A stretch of 64,000 nucleotides of DNA from NCBI GenBank assembly GCA_030068075.1, contig CM057834.1, forward strand, positions 92,831,119-92,895,118, read 5' to 3'. The position numbers and the translations under genes are program-made. The DNA comes from Paguma larvata (taxonomy: Eukaryota; Chordata; Mammalia; Carnivora; Viverridae). Below the pieces are notes generated by a model, which searched no databases, was not told the origin of the DNA, and saw only the letters and a list, made by a program, of their open reading frames with translations. Numbering within the stretch: the first letter of the stretch is position 1; every line of letters begins with the position of its first letter. This document shows, piece by piece, positions 55,465 to 64,000 of the stretch.

Positions 55465-55869
55465 CTGTGGGGGTTAGAAGCTAGGAGAGGCTTCCTTTGC
55501 ATAGAGTGGGGCGTGGGGAGATCCCAGGCTTGCCTATTGTGAGGTAGAGAATTGAAATGATAGGAGATGAGATTGATTGCCCGAGAAGTAATTAGGCCTG
55601 CAAAACCTGTCATTCAGTTTGTTGGGAAGACAAGGGAGCAAGAGAACCAGATAGGCTGCTAGACCCAATCTTCACTTTGCAAGAGGCCTCCTATGGTCTC
55701 TATCTTACAAGCTGGGGGTGCCGCATGTGCTGTTACCTTGGCGCGAGGGAGTGTGCGCTTTGGGGCCCCCAGAGTTTAGGCAGGCTGAGGGCGCAGACCC
55801 AGGGAGAGGGGAAAAGAGCAACAGAGATGGAGAAGCCATATTTGGGATTAGAGATGAACTAGACATTGT

Positions 55870-56340
55870 CAAATACACATTGAGTCTGGCGATCTAATTT
55901 CTGACCTGCGCTCTTTAGAGACACTGTTGCAAGGCCCGATTTGTTGGCTTCTGTGTCGATCTGGGCTCGTGAGCCAGGGCACGGGCTCATGCCTCTCAGA
56001 CTTCTCAAACTGAACTCCTGATTCCCACCCAGAATTTGTGACACTTCCAGTCCTCTTCACTTCTGTACTACCCACCCACCCGGAATTACCCTTGGTTTCA
56101 CGCTCTCCCTCCCAGCTGACAGATCGACAGAACCAGTGCTGCCAGCTCAGCCTCCATGGTACATCTCCAACACTGTAACTTCTCTCTGCCCTCAGGGCTC
56201 TGGTCCAAGCCCCGTTCCTCTCCTGCCTGTCCCTGGGCGACAGCCTCCTAGACTTGTCTCCTTGTCTCCACTCCTGTTGTGCTATGATCTGTTCTCCACA
56301 GACGTGCACCATAGTCTGGAAGTGTAAATGAAGCCACATG
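55870..56340. other. Intergenic DNA 5' of the NOBOX candidate exons
   Basis: No gene supported; the 156-codon minus-strand frame here resembles no known protein. Confidence 0.4.
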
Positions 56341-56344
56341 TCAC

Positions 56345-56645
56345 CCTCTGTGTATATGCTGTGATGACTTTCCGTCGTACCAGACTTCCTCTAGAGGCCT
56401 GCATGATCGGGCTCCGGCGCGCTGCTCCGACCTAATCCCAGTGACTGCTCTTGGCTTCAAGCACCAGGAACGTGACCAGGCTGTTCCTGTCTCAGGGTCT
56501 TACGTATGTTCTCCCTGTGATCGGAAACTGCGTTCTCGTTGTGGCGAGTTCCTACTGAGATCTGAGCTTGAATGCTCTCCCTCAGTGAGGGCTCCTTTGG
56601 CCACACTGTCTACTTAATGCCTGCCTCCTAATATTTGCTCTTTGT
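56345..56645 (+). mobile_element. L2 fragment
   Basis: ttccagacttcctctagagg-type CT-rich text, then gtctcagggtcttacgtatg and tccctgtgatcggaaactg, followed by the L1. Confidence 0.5.
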
Positions 56646-58811
56646 TTCCATTACAAGTCTTTGTAAACATTTTTATGAAGTTTTGATTTTAGTTCCAGTA
56701 TAGTTAACATACAGTTCTATGTTAGTTTCAGGTGTATGATCGAGTGATTCAACACTTTGACACATCACCCAGTGCTCATCATGACAGGTGCACTTCTTAA
56801 TCCCCTTCATATATTTACCCGTCCCCCCCACCTACCCTCCGGTAACCACCAGTTTGTTTCCTAGAGTTAATCATGTGTTTCTTGGTTTATCTCTCTCTTT
56901 TTTCCTTTGCTCATTTTTTTCTTAAATTCCACTTATGAGTGAAATCATGTGGTATTTGTATTTCTCTGACTTATTTCACTTAGCATATACTTCCTAGCTC
57001 CATCCATGTTGTGACAAATGGCAAGATTTCATTCTTTTTATGGCTGAATAATATTCCACTGTGTGTGTGGGTGTGTGGGTGTGTGTATGTGTGCACACAC
57101 GTGCCACCTCTTCTTCCATTCGTCTATTGATGGACAGTTGGGCTGCTTCCATAATTTTTCTATTGTAAATCATACTGCAATAATCATAGGGGTGCATGTA
57201 TCCTTTTGAATCAGTGTATTTGTATTTTTTGGGTAAATACCAAGTAGTGAAATTACTGGATCATAGAGTAGTTCTTTTTTAATTTTGGGGGTACACTCCA
57301 TACTGTTTTCCACAGTGGCTTCACCAGTTTGCATTCCCGCCAGCAGTGCAAGGTTTCTTTTCCTCTATAGCCTCACTAACACCTGTTGTCTCTTGTGTTG
57401 TTGATTTTGGCCATTCTGACAGGTGTGCGGTGGTATCTCATTGTGGTTTTGATTTGCATTTCTCTAATGATGAGTGATGTCGAGCATCTTTTCATGTGTC
57501 CATTGGCCATCTGTAGGTTTTCCTTGGGGAAATGTCTGTTCATGTCTTCTGCTCATTTTAAAACTAGATTATTTGGTTTTTGGGTGTTGAGTTGAATCAG
57601 TTCTTCATGTGTTTTGGGTACTAACCTTTATCATATACGTCATTTGCAATTATCTTCTCTCATCAAAAGATTGCCTTTTAGTTTGGTGATTGTTTCCTTC
57701 ACTGTGCAGAAGCTTTTTGTTTTGATGTAGCTCTAATAGTTTATTTTTGCTTTTACTTCCCTTGCCTCAGGAGACGTATCTAGAAGAATGTTTCTAGGGC
57801 TGATGTCAGAGATGTCACTGTTCTCTTCTGGGATTTTTATGGTTTCAGGTCTCACGTTTAAGCCTTTCATCCATTTCAGGTTTACTTTTGTGTATGATGC
57901 AAGAAAGTGATCCAGTTTCATTCTTTGGAATGTTGTTGTCCATTTTCCCCGACATCATTTGTTGAAGAGACTCGTCTTTTTCCCATCGTATGTTCTTTCC
58001 TCCTTTGTCATAGATTAATCGACCATATAATCGTGGGTTTATTTCCGAGTTTTCTATTCTGTTTTGTTGATCTATGTGTCTCTTTTTGTGCCAGTACCGT
58101 ACTATTTTAATTACTACAGCTTTGTAATATTTTGAAGTCTGGAATTGTGATGCCTCCAGCTTTGCTTTGCTTTTTCAAGATTGTTTGGTTATTCAGGGTC
58201 TTTTGTGTTTCCATACAAATTTTAGGATTATTTATTCTGGTTCTCTGAAAAATGCTATTGGCTTTTGATAGGGATTGCATTAAATATGTAGATTGCTTTG
58301 GTTAGGTTAGACGTTTTAACAATATTTTTTCTTCCAATCCATGAGCCTGGAATGTCCTTCAATTTCTATATGTCACCTTTAGATTCTTTCATCAGTGTTT
58401 TATAGTTTTTCAGAGTACATGTCTTTCATTTCTTTGGTTAGGTTTATTGCTAGGTATCTTATTATTTTTGATGCAATTGTAAATGCGATTATCTTCTTAA
58501 TTTTACTTTCTGCTGCTTCATTTTTAGTGTATATGAATGCAACAGATTTCTGTACACTGATTTAGTATCCTGTGACTTTACTGAATTCATTCATCGGTTC
58601 TAGTAGTTGTTTGGTGGAGTCTTTAGCGTTTCCTGTATACAGTATCATGTCATCTGCAAATAGTGTAGTGAATATTTTACATCTTCCTTATCACTTTGGA
58701 GGCCTTTTGTTTCCTTTTGTTGTCTGATTGCTGGGGCTAGGACTTCCAGTACAGTATTGAATAAAAATGGTGAGTGGACATCCTTGTCTTGTTCCTGACT
58801 TTAGAGGAAAG

Positions 58812-59805
58812 TGCTGGAGTCCAGCTCCAGCAAGTCCAGGGGTCCCTGAAGGAGGAATGGTGTTGGTGAAAGGAATGAGAGAGCCACGAAATGTAGTCTG
58901 ATCACCAAGCAGGCATCTCTGGCAACTCTGGCCTCTCTGCTCTGCTGGTCTCAGTGTCTTTCTTTAAAAGTAGTAAATGACATTACATCAAAGAGTGACA
59001 TTCCATCTGTAAGCATAGTTTGATATCTTTAGTAACAATGTGTTTTGATCAGCCAAGGGCAATTTCCTCAGTCTCGAATTTTGTTTTATGTCATTCTTTT
59101 TTAGACCATAAAGGAAACAATTCTTATCTTAGCTATTTTGTGATTCTGCTCCTAAGTTAATTAACATATGCTGTCTTGGAAGTAGGATTAGGTAAATTTG
59201 TGGCAGGTGGAGAAAACAGGATGTTTATGAAGCAAGAAGGGTTGTTATCATTGTTACCATAAGTCTCAGTAAACAGAGGGCGCATACATTATCATCTTAA
59301 TACCCATGTTAATCGTCTATAGGAAGGTTAAGAGTCATTCTGTCTAGCTTCCTAAACTACAATGAGGGAGGTGTAACTCTCCTGGTAAAGACATAATTCC
59401 TAAGGCTTGTCTAAGTTTCTTTGCTTATGAATGAGTGAATTTACATAATAGGGGCTTAACATTTACATAAGTTACACTAATATTCAGCCAGCTCACAACT
59501 GCTATCAATTTGTGTAACTCATCCCCAAGATGCAACTTTGAGGTTACTTCTGGCCTGGCTACTCTCATTCAGAATTTATCCATCAAAGCATCGTGCTCCA
59601 GGTCCTTCTTTTTATTTAAATGCTGTAAAACAAAAGAGCATTACGTTCCTTAAGGCCAAGGAGAGCAGCTCAAGAAATCCAAGCCTGAAAGGTTATTATT
59701 AGAAGGAGAAGATACTGGGTGCCAATTGGTTGGCAGGAGCCTTTGCAACGTCTGCCTTTTCACACAGGGAAGTGTCAAACTGTGTGCCCATGATGGCTCC
59801 CAACA
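58812..59805 (-). mobile_element. Solo LTR of a class II (ERVK/IAP-like) endogenous retrovirus inside the L1
   Basis: 994 bp bounded by TG...CA and by perfect 6-bp duplications ggaaag at 58,806-58,811 and 59,806-59,811; the L1 sequence is continuous across the insertion. On the minus strand it begins TGTTGGGAGCC and ends CTGGACTCCAGCA, termini I associate with class II LTRs, which also make 6-bp duplications. No internal viral genes are present, so this is the product of LTR-LTR recombination. Confidence 0.8.
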
Positions 59806-59921
59806 GGAAAGGCTCTCAGTTTTTCCCCATTGAGGATGATATTAGCTGTGGGTTTTTCATATATGGCCTTTATTATGTTGAGGTATGTTTCCTCTAAACC
59901 TTCTTTGTTGAGGTTTTTTTT

Positions 59922-60113
59922 TTAATGTTTATTTATTTCGAGAGCAAGAGAAAGAGAGATTGTGTGAGTGGGGGAGGGGCAGAAAGTGAGAGGAAGAGAG
60001 AGAAACCTAAGTAGGCTCCACATTCAGTGCAGAGCTTGACATAGGGCTTAATCTGACAACCAAGAGATCATGACTTTAGCCAAAATCAAGAATTGGATGC
60101 TTAGGCATCTCTT
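59922..60113 (-). mobile_element. CAN-SINE inside the L1
   Basis: T-rich tail at left, then gagagcaagagaaagagag and the ttgagatcatgac core read in reverse; the head is diverged. Flanked by gaggtttttt copies. Confidence 0.7.
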
Positions 60114-61744
60114 ACGAGGTTTTTTGTTTTTGTTTTTGTTTTTTTTGTTTTTTGTTTTTTTGTTTTTGTTTGTTTGCTGCTGTTGTTATTGTGAATAGCT
60201 GTTGTACTTTGCTAAATGCTTTTTCTGTGTCTATTGTAATGATCATATGGTTTTTACCCTTTCTCCTGTTGATGCGACGTATCATGTTAATTGTTTTGTG
60301 AATATGGAGCCACCCTTGCATCCTAGGAATAAATCCCATTTGTGGTGAATTTTTTTTTTTAATTTTATTGTTGGATGCAGTTTGCTAGTATTTTGTTGAG
60401 GATTTTTGCATCTATGTTCATCAAGGATATTGGCCTGAGATTTTCCTTTTTAGTAGAGTCTTTGTCTGGTTTTGGAATCAAGGTGATGTGGGCTTCATAG
60501 AATGAATTTGTATATTTTCCTTCCTGTTCTATTTTTCGGACAGTTTGAGAAGAATCGGTATTAACTCTTCTTTAAATATTTGGTAGAATTCACCTGTGAA
60601 GCCATTTGATACTGGACTTCTGTTTCTTTGGAGTTTTTTGATTATTGATTCAATTTCATTGCTGGTAATTGGTATGTTCAAATTTTCTGTTTTTTCCTGC
60701 TTCAGTTTTGGTAAGTTATATGTTTCTAGAAATTTCTCCATTTCTTCTAGGTTGTCCAATTTTTTGGCATATAGTTTCTTTATAATTTTGTTTACTGTTT
60801 ATATTTCTGTGGTGTTGGTTGTTACTTCTCTTTAATTTGTGATTTTATTATTTCGGTCATTATTTTTATGAGTCTGGCAAAAGGTTTATCCATTCTGTTG
60901 ATCTTTTTAAAAAGCACCAGCTCCAAGTTTCATTGATCTGTTTTATTGCTTTTTTAGTTTCTATATCATGTATTTCTGTTTTAATCATTATTATTCCCCT
61001 CTTTGTGCTGGTTTTGGGTTTTGTTCCTTCTTTTTCTAGAATCTTTAGGTATAAGGTTAAGTCGTTTAAGATTTTTCTTGCTTCTTGAGAAGCAAGAAAT
61101 TTTTTCCGTAAACTTCCCTCTTAGAACCACTTTTGCTGCATCCTAAAGATTTTGGATCATTGTGTTTTCATTTTTCACTTGTTTCTCTGTAGTTTTCAGT
61201 TTCTTCTTTGATTTCCTAGTTGACCCATTCATTCTTTAGTAGCATGTGATTTAGCCTCCATGTATTTGTGCTCTTTCCAGATTTTTTCTTGTGGTTGACG
61301 TCTACTTAAATAGCACTGTGGTCAGAAAAGATGCATGGTATGTCTTCCATCTTGAATTCCTTGAGACTTGTTTTGTGACCTGATATGTGATCTATTATGG
61401 CGAATGTTCTCTGTGCACATGGAAAAAATGTATATTCTGTTGTTTTAGGATGGAATGTCTGAATATATCTGTCAAATCCATCTGGTCCAGTTTGTCATTC
61501 AAAGCCGCTGTTTCCATTTTGGTTTTCTGTTTGGATATCCGTCCATTAATGTAAGTGGAATATTGAAGTCCCCTACTATTATTGCATTACTATTGATTAC
61601 TTCCTTTATGTTTGTTATTATCTGTTTTATGTATTTGAGTGCTTCCCATGTTGGGTGCATAAATACTCACAATTGTATCTTCTTACTGAATTGTCCCCTT
61701 TATTATTATGTAGTTTCCTTCTTTGTCTCTTGTTACAGGATGTG

Positions 61745-61927
61745 TATTATTTATTTATTTATTTTTAAATGTTTATTTTTCAAAGACAGAGAGAGAGAGA
61801 GGGAGAGGTCCACAGCAGGTTCTTTGCCAACAGCAGACATCCCAGTGTAGGGTTTGAACATATAAACCATGAGATCATGACCTGATCCAAAGTCAGACAC
61901 TTAACTGACTGAGCCACCCAGGCGCCC
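61745..61927 (-). mobile_element. CAN-SINE inside the L1
   Basis: Reverse-oriented SINE: tttatttattt tail, gagatcatgacctga core, and head ccacccaggcgcccc at the right end. Confidence 0.88.
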
Positions 61928-62155
61928 CACAAAATTTGTTTTAAAGTCTATTTTGTCTGATATAATTATTGCTACCTTGGCTTTCTTTTGATATCCATTT
62001 GCATAATACATGTTGCTCTGTCTCCTCACTTTCAATCTTCAGGTGTCTTTAAGTCTGAAATGAGTCTTTTGTAGGCAGTATATAGATAGTTCCTATTTTT
62101 TTTATCTGCTCTGTCACCCTGTATTTCGATTGGAGTGTTTAGTCCATTTACTGAA

Positions 62156-62350
62156 GGGCACCTGGGTGGCTCAGTTGGTTAAGCGTCTGACTCTTGGTTT
62201 CGGCTCAAGTCATGATCTTATGGTTCATGGGCTTGAGCCCCACATGAGGCTCTGTGCTTGCAGTGCAGAGCCTGCTTGGGATTCTCTCTTTCTCTGTATC
62301 TGTCTCCCTCTCTTTCTCTCTTAAAATGAGTGAAAACAAACATTAAAAAA
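62156..62350 (+). mobile_element. CAN-SINE inside the L1
   Basis: Forward SINE: gggcacctgggtggctcag head, tRNA-like A and B boxes, CT-rich region, and an AAAAAA tail; it interrupts L1 sequence (tccatttact / aaagtaatta). Confidence 0.88.
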
Positions 62351-64000
62351 ACCAAAGTAATTATTTGCAGATATATATTTATTGCTATGTTGCTTATTTT
62401 GTGGTTGTTTTTGTAGTTTTTTTCAGATCCTTCTCTTGCTCTCTTTCATTGTTGGCTTTCTTTAGCGATTTATTTGCATTCCTTTCTCTCTATTATTTTG
62501 TTGGTTTTTGATTTGTGATTACCATTAGGTTTGTATGTAACATCTGCATTAAGCAGTCCATACTAAGTTGATGGTGTCTTATGTTTGAAACCAGTCTTTA
62601 CTCCTTTCCCACCCATATTTTAGGTATATGGTGTCATATTTTATATCCTTTTATTTTATGAATCCTTTGACTGATTTTTACAGAAATACTTATTTTTACT
62701 GCTTTTGTGGTTTTTACTTTTTATACTCTCAGTTATGGTCTTTCCTTTCCACTCAAAATGTCCCCTTTAATGTTTCCTGTAGGGCTGGTTTAGTGGTCAT
62801 AAACTCCTTTTGTTTTTGTTTGAGAAACTCTTTATCTCTCCTTTTATTCTGAATGACAGCCTTGCTGGATAGAGTATTCTTGGATGCAGATTTTTCCTGT
62901 TCAGCACTTTGAATGTATCATGCTCCTCCCTTCTGGCCTGCATAGTTTCTGCTGAAAAGTCCACTAATAGCCTTATGAGGTTTTCCTGGTGTAAAACTGT
63001 CTTCTTTTCTCTTGCTGCTTTAAAATTTTTTTCTTTATCACTACTTTTTCTATTTTAATTACTATGTATCTTTGCATGGACCCTCCTGGGTTGATTTTTT
63101 GGGTGGATCGTTGTCTCTCCGTATCCGGATATCTGTTTCCTTTTCCCAATTTGGGAAGTTTTTAGCTATTGTTTTTTTAAGTAAATTTTCTGTCCCCTCT
63201 TCTTTCTCTTCTTCTGGGATCCCTATAATGTGAATGTTATTAGTCTTGATAGAGTTACTGAGTCCCCTAAGACTATTCTCAATATTTCATACTTTTTTCC
63301 CTGTCATTTGTTCAGCTCAATTACTTTCTTTCACTCTGTCTTCTAGGTCACTAATTCATGCCTCTGCTGCCTCTGGCCTGCTCTTTATTCCATCAAGTGT
63401 ATCTGTTATTTCATTTATTGTGTTCTTCATCTCTGATCGATTCTGTTAGCTTTTTGTTAAGGGCCTGACTGATTTCCTCTACTCTTTCCTCAAGTCCAGT
63501 GAGTATCTTTATGATCGTTATTTTAAATTCTCTGTCAGGCATATTACTTACATCTGTTTCATTTCTCTTGCTGTGGTTTGGTCCTGTTCTTTCATTTGGG
63601 ACATATTCCTTTGTCTCCTAATTTCGTCTAACTCTCTCTGTCTGTTTCTATGTGTTAGGAAATCCAGCTACATCTCTTGCTCTGGAAGGTCATGACTTTA
63701 TGAAGAAGAGGTCCTGTAGTGCCCTGCAGTGCAGTGTCGCTGTTCGCCAGATCCTGGCACTTTAGGGAGTATCTCCCATGTGGGTTTCATGTGCCCTGCT
63801 GTTGAGTCCTGGCCCCTTTTTCCTTCAGTCCAGTTGTCTCTAGAGGCTCTCATTGTTGTGGGCAGTGTTTTGTCCCTATCCAGATAGGGCAAATTTTTGC
63901 AAAATATGCACTGATCTGCTTATGTAATGAGACCTGTCACTGCCATTGCCACTGACACCGAGGCCCTACAACAGGTGTGGGTTGAGAGACACAGTGCTGT

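Larger units (their letters stand above)
56660..64000 (-). mobile_element. Near full-length L1 (LINE-1) retrotransposon, inactivated, runs off the window
   Basis: Sense strand is minus. The 3' end is at about 56,660 with the carnivore L1 3'-UTR pattern (gttaacatacagt...gtttcaggtgta). ORF2 fragments are readable on the minus strand: [19 protein letters not shown] and [15 protein letters not shown] (reverse transcriptase, 60.1-60.34 kb), then NEIESIIKKLQRNRSPVSNG (60.5-60.76 kb), and the C-terminal part near 57.0-57.2 kb. Frames are broken by stops throughout. ORF1 and 5' region sequence fills 62.4-64.0 kb. Three SINEs and one solo LTR interrupt it. No nuclear gene is seen in this stretch. Confidence 0.9.

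Noticed and set aside
55729..55849. Minus-strand ATG frame of about 34 codons ending at a GTAACA donor as a NOBOX first exon
   Set aside because: Its phase puts the next candidate exon into an immediate stop (TGA), so it cannot join 55,464.

Overview
This window is nuclear DNA from a carnivoran mammal, most likely a felid. The best clue is roughly 25 tRNA-derived CAN-SINE copies whose 5' head reads like 'gcgcctgggtggctcag' and whose body carries 'ctcaggtcatgatctcac', the form I associate with cats (SINEC_Fc) rather than dogs. The gene order ARHGEF5 then NOBOX on opposite strands matches the mammalian 7q35-type locus (human order from memory). No database search was possible, so species assignment and all homology statements rest on reading and recall.

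Layout. 1-10,200: upstream intergenic DNA filled with SINEs, old L1, L2 and MIR fragments and simple repeats. 10,240-10,800: CpG island, the probable ARHGEF5 promoter, with a good 5' splice donor at 10,708. 10,708-17,023: intron 1, which contains a strongly decayed short-period tandem repeat (about 12.04-14.36 kb, with possible outliers to 16.76 kb). 17,024-33,525: ARHGEF5 (plus strand), one giant coding exon followed by 13 small exons, all with GT-AG boundaries and a phase-consistent 1,521-codon reading frame. 33.5-41.9 kb: intergenic DNA. 41.9-48.4 kb: NOBOX (minus strand), eight coding exons giving a phase-consistent 572-codon frame with a canonical homeodomain and a candidate first exon inside a second CpG island (48.24-49.06 kb). 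Candidate further-upstream NOBOX exons lie at 55.19-55.46 kb. 56.66-64.0 kb: a near full-length but inactivated L1 on the minus strand, interrupted by three SINEs and one class II-like solo LTR that has an intact 6-bp target duplication.

The two genes are not functionally linked: ARHGEF5 encodes a Rho guanine-nucleotide exchange factor (DH-PH-SH3), and NOBOX an oocyte homeodomain transcription factor.

Most notable observations: (1) the first 74 codons known from human ARHGEF5 are still recognisable codon by codon in this genome but are destroyed by an indel at the old start codon and two in-frame stops, so translation should start at the equivalent of human Met75; the internal start of the short 'Tim' isoform is preserved and gives exactly 519 codons. 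(2) NOBOX has two rival 5' ends. (3) Several young SINE insertions have perfect target duplications, including two independent insertions into the same site. I saw no sign of a wholly new biological system here; it is an ordinary mammalian locus with these local curiosities.
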